NCBI GenBank assembly: GCA_015501605.1
Contig: JADNRZ010000007.1
Coordinates: forward strand, 868,001-932,000
Length of the DNA stretch: 64,000 nt
Reading direction: 5' to 3'
Source: Panaeolus papilionaceus
Taxonomy: Eukaryota > Basidiomycota > Agaricomycetes > Agaricales
Positions 1 to 12,662 of this stretch are shown here, piece by piece (within the stretch, counting starts at the first letter, position 1; every line of letters starts with the position of its first letter). The notes under the pieces are model-generated. The model was not told the origin of the DNA. It worked only from the letters and a program-made list of their open reading frames with translations, and ran no database searches. Position numbers and translations under genes: made by a program.

Positions 1-58
1 TCAACCATCCTACTGACCCGCTCACGACTACTCTATACCTCCTTACTGACTCACTCTA

Positions 59-1992
59 ATGGATACATACACCGAAAGACCTTATTATCCTTATTCTTGG
101 CACCAGGTAAACGTCCTTCATCTAAACTTCATCTTGCCTCGTGCTCACCGAGTCGTTTCATTTCATCCTCCCTATATTCCAGTCTCATGATCAGGTAGAT
201 TATAGTACTACCTAACTTACTATACCGTGGTGCTAAACACCGTGCTATCATCAATGCTTTACAGGCCACGATTCTGCTTATGGTCCCGTATAACATACAG
301 GACGAAGACCTCTCTGTGCGTCTGGTTGTGCTTGCGGGCGCCCAATGTCATGCTCATGGGACATCTCTCTAGGTCATCATGGACCGAAATCATCTTGTAA
401 TTGGAGTGAGGGGACAGGCAGCTATAGTCAAGGTATGTCCTATCCTCGTCGCTGGCTCCGCACATCGCCGATCTGTGTCTGTGCATTTTGCACAGGCGCT
501 CGAGTCTGACTTGCTCATCGCTTTTACACTCTCACTAGGGAAGGCTGTACGGAGACATAGACACCAGCAGCTCAATATGGCAGCTTGAGCCCCGCGCACC
601 TCCTCGGGGCCCTCAGATGGGCAGAGAACGAACAATCTCGACGGCGTCGACAGTGTCGACTCATTCATCCTACGCATTCGTATCCTCTGATCCTGAGATC
701 TCAAGCAGCTTTGCAGCATCACTTGAGAGTGGGCAGCAGTCAGATGCAGATGATGTGTATTCACCCTCTCCAGCACTGTCCTCTCCTAACCTCTCCTTTG
801 CCGATGACATGCATGGGGGCCTTAATTACCCTCTTCCCCGACGGAAGCTGAACCCCCTCCCTACTCACTCGCGGTCTGTTTCGCCTGGCCGTGCTCAGGC
901 TAGTCTGACGTCCTCCTTCTCATCGCTTGAATCTGGACATTCGCCTCGCTCCGGCCGGCTTCTGACAGTTCATCTGGAGAAGGAGCAGTCCATCATTTGG
1001 CCGTCGCTTATTGTGGGACCTGTGCCAGATAGTCTGACATCAAGCACATCCAGTATTACCAATACTGTTGTGGTATTCGATGCTACCTCCGAAGATGATG
1101 CTGAAGATGCCTACAATATGGACGCGACGAGTCTTGCACTCATTGCACTGGAGTTGTCTGACATCAGGAAGGATAAAGAGGAAGCATTTGAGTTTTTCTT
1201 GTAAGTGTTCTGCCAATCTTGCCCCTGCTTTGCTTGGAATGATGGGTTATAACTCACATTTTACCTTGCTTCTCAATTCATCGGATTAATAGGCGTGCAT
1301 GGCACCAAGCACATGTGCCATCTGCGACCATGCGACTGGTATCTCATTACCTTCCACTGAATGCCAATCTCAATTTGGACCAAATCCCTGAGAATCCGGC
1401 TCGTGGGACGACTGGATACTACCTGAAGTCTATTGGAGGGTCAAGAGGTCTGGCGCAACTCTACCTGGAAGCAGGATTGCTGCACTTGGAAGGAGCTGCT
1501 GCAACACTTCTTGCAGCATCTTATTCGAGCCTGTCCTCCATTCGTATGCCCCTTCATGCACAAGTTGGTGAAGGCGGAACTGAAGCGTGGAGACGGGATA
1601 GGGAAGCAGCCGGCAAGTTCTTTGACAGGGCCCGAGAATTATGTCCTATACTGGATATCCCAGCGCTTCCCGCTGAAGACGACATAGAGCTGGAGATGCC
1701 AATATTGCATATGCCGACATCTGGGCCGGATAGTGTGCAATCCAAGGAGGAGTCGAGCTACGCAGGTTCAGAACACGACGGGGCACCTGTTGTGCGACGA
1801 CGTAGAGCAGGGAAGAAGGAGGAACAGTCTCTTCTTGACAAGACTGGCGCTAATGCAGAGCTCGACGATATGGACAACACTTGGTATTTGTACGTTCCTG
1901 GGCTTATTGGTGCTGGAACAGCTCTGTTGGTCGTTGGAATTGTTGGGGCTCTTAGCTTTTCGACTTGGTCTAGGAGGAACCAAAGTTCCTGA
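59..1992 (+). CDS. CS-domain (HSP20-like) tail-anchored protein
   Basis: Exons 59-106, 183-194, 265-315, 373-432, 539-1200, 1293-1992; all phases agree and one coding exon is only 12 nt. The joined N-terminus reads as a CS/p23-type beta-sandwich domain of about 75 residues: an early WHQ, then VPYNIQDEDLSV, LVIGVRGQ and the closing GRLYGDIDTSSSIWQLEP. This is the NudC/p23 pattern ending in the G-x-L-x-G-x-(I/V)...S-x-W signature. A Ser-rich low-complexity region follows, then a helical part rich in Ala/Leu/Tyr (after the 1293 splice) and one C-terminal membrane helix (codons near 1890-1965) with a short basic end. Known for the fold: CS domains bind Hsp90 or client proteins. Inferred: a membrane-anchored co-chaperone-like factor facing the cytosol. 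The start at 59 is the first ATG giving a phase-consistent domain. An upstream non-coding exon cannot be excluded because the window begins 58 nt earlier. Confidence 0.75.
183..194 (+). other. 12-nt coding micro-exon
   Basis: This exon of four codons (S-H-D-Q) is bounded by an intron of 76 nt (107-182, GTAAAC...CCAG) and one of 70 nt (195-264, GTAGAT...ACAG). It keeps phase 0 on both sides. It supplies the residues that precede the first CS-domain strand, so skipping it would shorten the domain without a frameshift. Confidence 0.6.
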
Positions 1993-2286
1993 CTATCCTC
2001 CCTGTTCAGAAAACAAGCGTGTAGTAGTATTAGAAAGTAGTTTCACGACTTTATGGATACCATGGATGGATTTTTAGTCAGGCCTTGATACATCTCTTTA
2101 TTCTCAAACCACAGTTGCTTCATCTTCGTGTACCATAATATACCACTTCTCCCGCTTCAATGTATAATCTGCTTGACCATTTGTTGAAGTGCCCGCCGAG
2201 CCGAAACCTTCAAGCAACCCCATTCGTCAGGGACGGTTTGGAGCAATAATCTTATCTCTCTTTCGTACATCATCACAATCACCACT

Positions 2287-3412
2287 ATGCATGCCCCTGA
2301 GAAGACCATTTGGGATATTCATTTTCTCCAGGACAAACGTCACAGTTCAGCTGACAGTAAACACGCGCTCATCATCCTTAACCAATCTTTTCCTTCGAAC
2401 CTTTTGTTGAGACTGTGGAACGCCACGAAATGGCACTCTTGCGCAGATGGAGGGTCAAATCGCTTGTATGATTCATTGAAGAAAGCAAACCTACCTTTGG
2501 AGAGGTATGTTGATTTCTGCCTACGCGAAGATCTGGATGCACTGACAGATGCAGTTTACAGCTTTAAGCCTGACCTCATCAAGGGAGATTTGGATTCAAT
2601 TCGACCCGATGTCAGACAATTCTACCAGTCAATTGTACGCTTTCTGAACATTCTTAACCGCAAGGGTGCGCGAGTTATTGTTGGATCGTCGCTGACTGGA
2701 ATATCTCTTGTCATTCTTTTGTTTTAGGGCGTGCCAATTGTTCAAGATTCAAACCAGGATGCGACCGATCTAATGAAATGCGTTGATGCTCTCAAGCAGC
2801 GAGAACAAGCAGAAGGAACACGGGTCCGTCTCCCCTTTTCTTATCCAAAGTTACTGCCATCCCCGTCAACTCACCAATGTGGTGTAGTACCAGATAGTCC
2901 TACTTGGAGGCCTTTCAGGCCGCCTTGATCAAACAATACATACTCTGTCATATCTGCACAAGCTAAGAAAGAGCAGGAAATGGGTGTACGCCGTCACAGA
3001 AGACAACGTGGGTTGGGTTCTGGATAGCGTTAGTTTCATTACATTCTCCTTGCCTTGATTCGTGCTTTGGGGGCTAACCTTATTTTGTGAAATAGGGAGA
3101 GCACGAAATTAAAATCGATCATAACATCCTCGGACAAACATGCGGTTTGCTCCCAGTTGGCATCGGATCGACTGTATTGTCCACCACTGGTTTGCGATGG
3201 AATCTAAGTGAGCTGAGACCTCTGCGCTGTGAACAAGCGTACCCATTTTTGACGCTTATTGACACACGTTCTTTGCTGCAGCGGAATGCGAGTCATCCTT
3301 TGACGGAATGGTGTCAACTTCGAATCATCTTGCGCCAGAGCATGATGTTGTGTGGATAAAGACAACGAATCCCATTTGGTGGACTGCTGAGCTGCGCCAG
3401 TTCCAAGCTTGA
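2287..3412 (+). CDS. THI80: thiamine pyrophosphokinase
   Basis: Exons 2287-2504, 2562-2634, 2728-2823, 2894-3028, 3096-3207, 3282-3412, giving about 254 residues, the usual TPK length. It transfers pyrophosphate from ATP to thiamine to make the cofactor TPP. Diagnostic motifs appear after splicing: CADGGSNRLYD near residue 53, PDLIKGDLDSIRPDV (catalytic Asp cluster), QDSNQDATDLMK, LGGLSGRLDQTIHTL, and a C-terminal half with GQTCGLLPVG and the ending TTGLRWNLTE...STSNHL. These mark the N-terminal catalytic domain and the C-terminal thiamine-binding domain in order. The gene follows the CS-domain gene by about 300 bp on the same strand. No TPP riboswitch is evident in its leader or introns. Identity is secure; only the exact start is open. 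Confidence 0.95.
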
Positions 3413-4642
3413 AAACTCCGCCATTAAATATAGCTCTCATTACATTCTTACATTGCAGGACACGAGGCTGCGTGTAGTCACTCTTTGAGCTGTTCAAACT
3501 TGAATGTTCAATGCTAAAACTTTTCTTTCCAATGATTTCTTCTCAACGCAGTATGAACTTCTTTTGACTCTGTTCAAGGAAAAGTTTGAAACACTATCTC
3601 TAAGAAAAATATTTCAGGTTGTAAAATCCCACCTAGCATTTATCCATTTATCAACATGTCACGCCCGTCAAGCCGCGGTTTAATTTCTTTTTGTTCACCT
3701 GGCACCCAGGTGAAGTACAATGTTGCGTCGAGACTTTAATTTCGTGCAAACCAGTTTCCTTTGACTCCCCCTCGCCAAATTATTGTGTTGAAGTAAGTGC
3801 TGGCCCCTACAATCAACCTGACCGCCAGGTACCTCAGGAAATCCCAGATGGGATTGTGGGCGCTTATGGCGGTCCGTAGTGAGGCGTGGGGGGTCTTTAT
3901 CCTCTTTTGCAAGGGGCTTCCCTTACTCACAAACAAAGGAGGGATGCTATTTATTATGCAAGCTATGGAAAGAGTATGGCATGATTACGTTGCAGGGGCA
4001 TTATTGGCGCTCACAATCACAGACGTTTCTGAAACCCAATGGAGTTATTGTCAATAATGTGTTTTTGAAGCGGTGATAATTACTTCACTTTCACGCGGTG
4101 GGTGTAGCGGGACAATACGTGCTCTGGAGGACGTCAACAATGAGGCAACGTGATTTTTGCCGTCTGGAGAAGAAGAAAACCAATGAAGGGGCAAAATAAA
4201 TGCATGTAGCTACCATGGAATTCACAAGGGATGTACGATAAAACAACAGTGCAGATATGGCCTGAACTTGGAATAATGTCTACTTTGTGTACATCGCAAG
4301 AACATGGGTCGGAACCTTGCCAATGCCTTGCGGCAACCTCTAGAGGTGCACAAACCGAACAGCGATTTAACTACGTCAGAACTGTGACAGATGTGTAGGG
4401 TCATCCTCAGGTGAGAAAGCGTCTAGGATAAAGTCGACGTTGCGTGCCCGGTATTGGTGTGTGTCGACTTGGAGATTAATTGAACGGTCGTGCAGGTCTC
4501 TACACTCGTCGCTCTGACCTGCATAGAACGAGAAGCCAGTCGGGATCTAGACACGTCGTCAGTAACACGAACCCGATAAATAAGCACTAGAGACATGCGT
4601 CTAAGATGACAATGATGGGAACTTACATACCTTTGTTGCTTA
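3413..4642. other. intergenic, no gene seen
   Basis: About 1.2 kb between the convergent 3' ends of the TPK and CCDC174-like genes. It is AT-rich and has only short shadow frames. It must hold both 3' UTRs. I see no repeat or RNA gene. Confidence 0.5.
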
Positions 4643-6194
4643 TTAGCGACGAGGCTTGGTCTGTGTACCTATAAAATCCCGTTCCAATTCGGCAAGGAAG
4701 CTGTCTGCTTCCAATGCTTTTGGCTTCGTTTGTTTCTGACCACCGACGGAAACTTGCTGGGTATCCAAAGCGGCGAAAGGGTCGACAATAGTCGGCTTCC
4801 TGGTAGTCATAGACGAGGGAGCAGATCTAACATCCAAAGCACTGAAAGGGTCTGACGGATTAGAAACCTTCTCCGGAGGCCCTCTGCTATCGGCTCCAGA
4901 TCCGTTAGCAGGGCTAGGTGCCGAGGTTGCAGTCCCCTGGTTGCCAGGCGCTTCTTTGAAGTTGGGATCCAATTTCCGCCTCTTCGCCTCAATCATCTTT
5001 CTCCGTTCCTCAATTTCCCTCTTTCTCTTCTCAGCAGCCTTGCTTTGGGCAGTGCTTGAGGATGAACCCCCTTCACGCATGCCTTCTACGTCGCCCGGTT
5101 TCACGTCCTCGGCGCCAATCTCCTGTCGCGTCCGCGCAGTTTCCTCCCTGGCCGCTTTCATTTCCTCCATCTGTGCTCTTCTCGTTTCCTCGTCACCAGA
5201 AAACTGATAGAATCCTGCTCCCTTCGAGCGTACTTCTTTCGAGGCGTCATAATGTACGTTTAGAGGTTTGAAACTCTCTGCTTCAGCCTTTGCAATGCTG
5301 GCCAGGCGTTCTTCTGAAGGCTGATACACGGGGAAGTGGTTCACAGGGTTTCCTATAAGATGACTGTCAGTTAGTGGTTCAGTTGAGCCAAGAGGCGGAT
5401 GCCATACGGATAACTAAATCTCTGCGGCGTACAAGTTAGCTATCAGCACCAATAACATGAACAGCAACGTACTCGTCTTCGTCGTCTTCCGCGGAGGGAA
5501 GTAGCTCTCTAGGTACCTCTGAACGTCTGGCAGTTCTTAATCGACCAAACTCATCCTCATATTCGACAATGGGGTCGTTCTAAATGTGCCATTTGTCAAC
5601 ACGGAAGGAAATCATCGTCTCAAGATAACTGACCGCTAATGGAGCTGTGGCTACATTCATAGATTCATCTTCATCGTCTTCGTCTTCGTAATACTTGGAC
5701 AGCGATGGTGCAGAATCGAACTGCAACGAATAAATTAGATGATCAACACATAGACACACCAATCCAAAAGGACGCACATCAACCAATAGTGATTCATACT
5801 GCTTTTCATCCAAACCGCCTGTCTTCCCTTTGCGGAGCTTTTCATAAATCTTCGCCTTTCGTTCCAATACAGCTCTGGCTGACTCGAGCGTTGGCTTGCT
5901 AATCTCCTCAAGCTCAACATCGCGACTAGCACGCGATTTAACACCTTTGTTTTGACGGGCCCATGTGGTTGGTTTCTACATCGTATACTTTAGTTACTTT
6001 CCATCAGCACTGGGTGAACATCGTGCTAGTGCACTCACCTTTTCAGGTCTCGGTACACCTCCAACAATTGATGTACTCCTTCCCGCAGCTTTTGCCTTGC
6101 TGAACTCTACTTCTTGTTTTGAAAGCTCTGCTTTTAGATCCAGAAACGAACTCGAACTGATTCCTTTTGCTTTTGATTTGCTAGCATGAGACAT
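4643..6194 (-). CDS. CCDC174-like (DUF4078) nuclear protein
   Basis: Exons in order of translation: 6194-6039, 5975-5778, 5720-5634, 5579-5473, 5421-5408 (14 nt), 5352-4643. The 14-nt exon is required: it joins the acidic DEDED stretch to LVIRNPVNHFPVYQPSEER in frame. The product is about 423 residues, hydrophilic and highly charged. It starts with a Lys/Ser-rich segment, then KAKIYEKLRKGKTGG, then the family hallmark EYEDEFGRLRT, then a long basic/acidic coiled coil (EKRKREIEERRKMIEAKRRKLD) and a tail with two copies of a DPF-A-LD motif. CCDC174 in animals is a nuclear protein linked to the exon junction and spliceosome. That role is inferred here by family only. It lies tail-to-tail with TPK. 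Confidence 0.8.
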
Positions 6195-6319
6195 GAACCT
6201 AGGAGGACGAACACAGTCAACGGTATTGAAGAAACATGAGTTGCTCAGAATGGGAATGGCGCATCACTGCGTATTACATAACAAGATCGTGGCTGTCATT
6301 TCACCTCATCTAACAACTA

Positions 6320-6405
6320 CCGACCTTAGCTCAGTTGGAAGAGCGCGAGACTGTAATGGTTACCCGATCATCTTGAGGTCGCCTGTTCGAGCCAGGCAGG
6401 TCGGA
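6320..6405 (+). tRNA. tRNA-Tyr (GTA), intron-containing
   Basis: A complete cloverleaf can be drawn. The 7-bp acceptor stem pairs 6320-6326 with 6398-6404, with discriminator A at 6405. The D arm is GCTC/GAGC, and the T loop is GTTCGAGCC inside a GCCTG/CAGGC stem. The anticodon stem is CGAGA/TCTTG with loop CTGTAA...A. The anticodon GTA is at 6353-6355. A 13-nt intron (6357-6369) follows position 37, as in other eukaryotic tRNA-Tyr genes. A T-tract just downstream (6406-6411) fits Pol III termination. The exons are identical to the two copies near 24.3-24.7 kb; the intron differs at two positions. Confidence 0.96.
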
Positions 6406-6690
6406 TTTTTTGGCTGTCGCTTGCATAAAAGGCACAAGACCGACGATGCATCACTCTTGTTTTCTTGATCAAAATGACTGTGTTGAGGACATTGTGCTGC
6501 AAAATCCGGGAAAAGGTGTGTCGAAAACATAAACATTCAATCGTTTAGTAATACATCCTCTCTAAAATAATAACCGATATCCCGCGTTATATTGACGAAG
6601 TCCCAAATTAAGAAGCCTATGGGGAGCAGCACAAGACCCTTGAAGCAAGAAGAGGCTAAGTACGGCCACCCTGGCATTGACTGCCTCATC

Positions 6691-8291
6691 TTAAAGGTCG
6701 ACAGCTGCTCGTGTATAACTGGGAAGTGTGAACTATTGAGCATCGAAAGAAACCCTTAATCCCAGGCAAGAACTCACGTTGCGTCTATTTGTTTGAGGCG
6801 CGGCAGTGCGATGCTGATTTTACGTCTGTACCCAGTCATGTCGTTGCTTTGGCATGGATTGTGCTCCAGATACAGCGTGACGAGGTTTTGAAGTGAACCC
6901 AGCTCAGTCTCGAGCGAATGTAGGTCGGGGATTTTGTTGCCATTCATCTGTAATGATGAGCAAGCGACACATATTGGAGAGATAAAAAATCAATTACCCA
7001 AAGCTCCTCCAGCTTCGTCAAGTGGGATACGTTCTCGATAGCAGGTATGAAGTTGTTTCCCACATCCAGTGTGGTGAGATTCGTCTGAGGGTCCCCAAAT
7101 ACATAAATACAGGACATAGTGAGAGAGTAAAACACGCACGTTTTTTTCCAGGCCTTCTATTCTTTGAAGACCATTATGGCTAAGATAAAGCTCGGTGAGC
7201 TCCGTAAGTTCCTCGAGTCCTTCAAGTTTTGTAATCCTATTAGACTGAATGGATAGAATCCTTAATTTCTTTAAATGTTGGAGATGCTTTTACGTTCGTT
7301 AGTCCAAGGTAGATCGCCCTGATGTGTCGTAGCATTTACCTCCAGTTTGGTAATCTTGTTCTTGCCAAGCCACAGCTCCTCGAGATTTACGAGACTATCC
7401 AGGTTTTCTATTTTCTATGGTTGGATAAGCTGAAGGTCGGTACAAAACGCATGGTTTATTTCATACCACCATAGACTCACCCTGATTCGATTTCCCCCCA
7501 ATTCAAGGCTTCTCAGAGCAAAACATGACGTAAGGCCTGATATCTTGCTAATCTTGTTCTGAACAAAGTAGATCGTCTGGAGTGATGTCAGATACCCCAG
7601 GTGATCTGGGACGGATTTGAGTAGATTAAAAGACAAGTCCAATGTCCTGCGCACGATTATTGTCAGTCTGACGAAGCTTGTAGAACGGATTTCATATCGA
7701 TCCTCACGTCAGCCCTGTGCACTTGTCCAACACTTGTCCAACCTGCTTCAGCTTGTTATCATACAGATCCAAGTCTTCCAGTTTTGTTAACTGATGAAAC
7801 GTTTCGGGATCCAAGTACGAGATAAAGTTCTGTCGTAGGCAAAGTCGTCTCAGATATGGCGCAAACCGAGGCAGGCGGAGTTCGTCCAGTGACCCTATAC
7901 GGGAATGAAGTAGTTCAAGTTCCTATAAGAAAAGAAACATGGTACGCAGTTGTAACTGAGATGAACTTGTCTATCATCGTTTGAGGGACAGCTCATGAGC
8001 TCACCTCTGTTTCGTCAGGAAAATCAGCCAAGAAGTCTCCTACAGCGTGCTCCTCCTCTTTTTCATCACCATTTCCTTCGTCATCTGTATCTACATCCTC
8101 CGCAGTGGGAAGTACGACCCGTGCAGTGGCTTGTGACCTAAGATTTAATCAACCAAACCACTCATCTGTGAATGAAAGGGTGGACGAATCTTGCAGACAC
8201 TAGCTTACTTTGATTTTACATTAACTTCTGACGCTGTTGATCCCTCGTTAGGTACCGAGCTTGGTGTTTCAGAATCCAATTCAGAATTCAT
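6691..8291 (-). CDS. SDS22: PP1 regulatory subunit SDS22 (leucine-rich repeats)
   Basis: Exons in order of translation: 8291-8209, 8137-8005, 7922-7708, 7646-7481, 7414-7340, 7286-7140, 7084-6998, 6947-6778, 6718-6691, giving about 367 residues. After an acidic N-terminus come about eleven 22-residue LRRs, for example LEDLDLYDNKL, LTTLDLSFNLL, LEELWLGKNKI, LRILSIQSNRI, LTELYLSHNGL and LTTLDVGNNFI. An LRR cap follows (LVTLYLEHNPCQ...YRRKI...LPRLKQIDAT) and the very short last exon ends after YTRAAVDL, closely matching the end of SDS22 (QIDAT at the C-terminus). SDS22 binds the phosphatase Glc7/PP1 and supports its maturation and mitotic function in the nucleus. Introns fall between repeats, typical of this family. 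Confidence 0.95.
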
Positions 8292-11200
8292 GATTGTACC
8301 AAGATAGAAAGATAGAGACTGTACAAGTTAGAATGACTCCCCCCGCAATCAGTGGCTGTGTACCCATCCTTCTCACCTCGATTTGGAAAGATGACATCAT
8401 CGCGCGCTTTGTTGCAACGCGCGGATGCCTGCAGGCTTTACCGAACTTGTAATCCACCCGTAGTCAGTCTCCTGTATACAAGAGCTGAGCTGCCAACATT
8501 CAGACTCAGTCTATTAATTTTAGGATGCACTGCGTCGTCTGAGAAAGGTCCGACGCTATGACACAGGCAATAAATAGGTGTCCCGGAGTTGCAAGTGAGG
8601 ATTTCGGACCATTATGTGCCAGAGTACTGACAAAATGCCCGAAGAGGGACGGCCAGGCCAAGGAATTTGTCTGACTTTATCTAGGAAGCAACGACTACGA
8701 TGCCCCTTGGAGTAAATCTGAAACAATTGCTTAACTGTCAAATGGTGTTGCCCAATTCTGGCTTCGTATAAATGACCCTCAGGTTCAAAAGTATATGCTG
8801 GTGCCGTTATGTATCGATTCAATCCCATATGTGAGCCGCAAATCTCCTGGTTGGTCTTCCTTTGTATGACATGTCTAGGCGCGCCTGTTTCTATATTCAA
8901 TGAGGTAAGTGAGTACGCCAGGGCTCAGATCCCCCAGTACGGATAAGCAATAAAAGGCTAACTGTGATCAAGCAGCGTTCCATATGCAGGGGCAAATACC
9001 CTCACTATCTTTCTCTTATACTATGAACCATGCAGCTGACAGGAGCACTAAATCGATATCGGGGGCATTCATATACAGTAATGAATTTCATTTTGAAGGA
9101 CCCCAGGCGGCGATGCAGTGTACTAACGTTGTAGATACTTACAGAATGCAACTTGAAACGGCCACTCCCCCCATTTAACGGCTAATAACATTTCACCGGC
9201 ATTTCCGGTCAAATTGAATACAACCACCTGACCCTTGACTGCAAGCAACATCAGGAGTTAATGCTATCATGACCCAGTCGAGTTTTCCCCACAAGACAAA
9301 GGTCTTATCCGATATGAACTCGTGAAAGTCACACCATGTATTCTCACAGGCAATGCATTGATATTTGAGGAGCTTTGAGGTTTACAATGGATTTGTCATA
9401 TTATAATGGGTTTTCGAGAAAGGATTCGGAGCTATGTATATAAATGCAGCATGTACTCGCCGCAGGTTACTAACTAGCAAAAGGAAGACGTGAAGGAGGG
9501 TGCACAATACATTGCTCAATTTAAATCTACCGCTGAAACAACGGACATTCATCTTCCCTCGAGTATGACACAAAAGAACACGTTTTCGCACCACACTAGG
9601 GTACTACACAATGATACCAAGTGATAGCTCGGGTATCGATGAGATTCGGCTCATAAATTCATCGATAATGCATTTGCATCCAGATTATATTGACATTACT
9701 CTTCGCAAACAAAACCACTTTTCAACGTTGATTCGCCCAACTTATAGCAAGCTCCGGTAGATTTTTTTGATAAAAACACAAGCGAATGTCCTTCGAACAA
9801 AACTTGACCCTGACAAAGACCCCGTGAACCTTCGCGAACCTGATTCACCTCCACGGCTTGGTTGACGTTCGAAGCCTCGAGGACGAATTCTTATCGCGGG
9901 TAACCTGCTCAGTGTCGCTCACAGATACGAATCCTTTTGTATTATCCCCTATCCGAAACATGTACACTGTCAGAATCCGGGTGCTTCCCTGTAAATTTAC
10001 GAGGAGCCGAATCTGCAAAGGTCAGGGTTTCGAGATACGAGGCCCCCGGTCTCTCTTCGAGAGGCTATCGAGGACGTTCGGGGTGGAGCCTCTTCATTTT
10101 AGCGGGAATATAAAAGGTCCCCACAACGCCTTCACCGTTAACCCCCACTATCGGATCCGGAGATGTCGAAGTGTCCTGCTCCTTCATGGCTCGTGACGTA
10201 CTGTCGCTCAGTTGTGGTCCCCTAAAAGGTATATGGAAGAGGATAATTGGAGATTCGGCTCGGGTCGGGACCTCCTGCGGGACTGTGGACGACAAACGAC
10301 ATTCAACAAGAAAACCCCATACCACTGGCGTATGTCCGATTTTGGGCGGTTATTGACAGTTCCACCACGTTTCGTTGTAAAGTGATGACGCGTGCCTTGT
10401 CTGAATTCAACGACAACTACCATCGATCACTGCACATAGTCTATCGAAAGTACATCACCACTTCATTGCAATGGTATCGCCGCAGGACTTAGGGTCCCCC
10501 ATTCGCGGGTGGAATGAAGGACATGTGTTCGAAGTCAATCCGAATATAGCAGCGCGGTAGGATTCCTAACCGCGAAATTGAGTGAAGAGTCAGTCATTCT
10601 GGGTATGCCCAAGGTGACCGTGGACCAAGCTTCCAGCCACAGGGGTATTATTTACCTGCTAACAAGCCCCATATGTGCGTCTCAAACACGAATGGTATCG
10701 CAAATGAGGTCCAAATCCTTGGAAAAATCCGGTCTCGCTGGACTTATCGTCGTGTTTCCAACTATGTATAAGAGTCAGCGATGGTACCGAGATTTCTCCA
10801 ATTCACTTTACCCATACGTGTCTATATCTGTGGTGGTGGTGGTGTCGCGCGTGCAGCATGTAAAGTGGCATACATGTACTTACTGTTTGAATAAAAAAAC
10901 ATGTTAGTATAGCCCATTGTTCAATTGCGCAACCGAATGTGTGTCGTTTCTAGTCCATTGATGTCAGCGTCATGCCTTCCTAGGCCACACGTCAGCCCAG
11001 CTAAATCATGTTGCATTGAAAGCACTCGGGTTCCAAAAATACATTCAATTAATATGTACATATGTTCCACATTGAACGAACCTCGAATGGACAAGACGCA
11101 TTCATCGATGATGGGTGGTCGATAGGCTTGTGGCTCCCCAATCATCAAGGAAGACATCCCAAAATGGACCAAGGCAGCACATCGTCATACTATCATCGTC

Positions 11201-12662
11201 GGAACACCGTATCGATCCTCCATGAAGGCCATGCCAGCAGAATCGTGTGCCATGGGCCGTTGTATAACTGTCAAATGTCAACGTCAAAAACCCATTCAGC
11301 CAGAGGGAAGTGAAGTGAAGGACACGCCCCCACGCGCAATCGACAAGGGAGGACATGTCAGGAGTCTGACTGACTGCACCACATATGTTCGCCCATTACC
11401 CAAATAAAAGCTGAGTTTTAAAGTACTTGGTCTTGAGACCTGAGCTGATACACGAAGCAATGAGCTTGACTGCCTTTTTCATCCATATTTTTTCATCAGG
11501 ACATATATATCTTTGGACGCCCATCGATAACTTGGACATTTCGTATTTGAACCCTCCAAGTCAGATTTACGAGTAACACCTTGCAACGAATTGACTTGAA
11601 GCTATTGCGCGGGAGAACCCCGGAAGTCAGATCTTCATTTCGGAGGCTTCAAGATCCAAAATAATCAGATTCGTACTAATTATAAAACTTTCTGTATCGA
11701 ATATGGTTTACAAAAGAGTCATCGTCCTTGAAGAATATTATGTATATGATCAATGGCATGCCCGAATGAATACAGAGGTGTTTTACGTTGCTGCGAGTCG
11801 CAAAATTTTCGTAGGAACCGAGAGGAGAAAAAGGTAAATGACTATAAATGTCCCCAGAAGTGACAGTGAAGGAGAAATACTGGAGGGAACACTTGAGATA
11901 TTACGCTAAGGCCGAGTGGCAAAGGAAAAAGAAGAAGCGAATAAAATTAATCGTCCATTTCGAAACCAGGCAAGAGGAGTCAAAAAGTCGCAAACAGTGA
12001 AAGAAGTTTTTAAAGAAACGCTTTTTAAAGGAAACTATCATATGCAATTATGTTTCAGGGTACGAGACGAGACACAGAAAAATGTTCGTTCAATGCAAAT
12101 GAAGGGAAACGGCATGATATGGGAATGCGAGGGCATGAAGAATGAGGATGAATGAGAGAGGGAAAATGGATGGATGCCAGTATGAATGTATGTAATGTTG
12201 CAACACAATGAAATGCGTTATGAAAAAATGAGGACCAGACGATGAAAAAAAGGCTACATGAAGAGAGGCATACAGACACGACAGGATACGAAAAAGATGA
12301 CAGATAAAAAAGATAAGAGATAGAAAGTACTGGGAGAGTTTCAAACCCAACCCAGGCAATCAACTAAAGAAAATCGAAGGAGAAAAAGAAACTGCAGATT
12401 GATAATAATTAAGGAACACAACCACTGTGATTCCTGAGCCTTAACAAATCGAGAATAATGGAGAAATTGGTGGAAAACCGTATCACTACGAACATGTATC
12501 CGGTATTAAACGTGGATGTATGTGCGTATTGAGCGGACCTGCTAGCGGAATTGATAGTGGAAAGAATGAAAGAATGCTGGCGATGTAAGGATGACCAGCG
12601 AGAGAGAAAAAAGTCCCTTAGGACCGCTCCAGTCAAGACCCCAACCTAATCCATCAATTTAG
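8292..12662. other. 4.4-kb stretch with no supportable gene
   Basis: This gap separates the start of SDS22 (8291) from the 3' end of the PAS-GATA gene. Only short frames occur; the longest are about 112-114 codons, at 8556-8900 (-) and 9858-10196 (+). None gives a recognisable domain and I could not chain them with splice sites into a protein. About 8.9-9.8 kb and 11.4-12.4 kb are AT-rich, while 9.9-10.9 kb is more GC-balanced. Part of 11.8-12.66 kb is probably the 3' UTR of the GATA gene. It could also hold long non-coding RNA, a decayed element or a gene too diverged for me to see. Confidence 0.4.

Noticed and set aside
1386..1400. CTGAGA-type string resembling a TPP riboswitch core near the thiamine pyrophosphokinase gene
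   Set aside because: It lies inside the coding exon of the upstream CS-domain gene, and no matching GATCTGG/ATACC partner or stem is seen nearby. A second CCTGAGA at the TPK start is also without partner motifs.
8556..8900. 114-codon minus-strand frame as a gene upstream of SDS22
   Set aside because: It has an ATG and no stop, but no recognisable motif, no spliced partners and no conserved pattern; kept only as part of the gap description.
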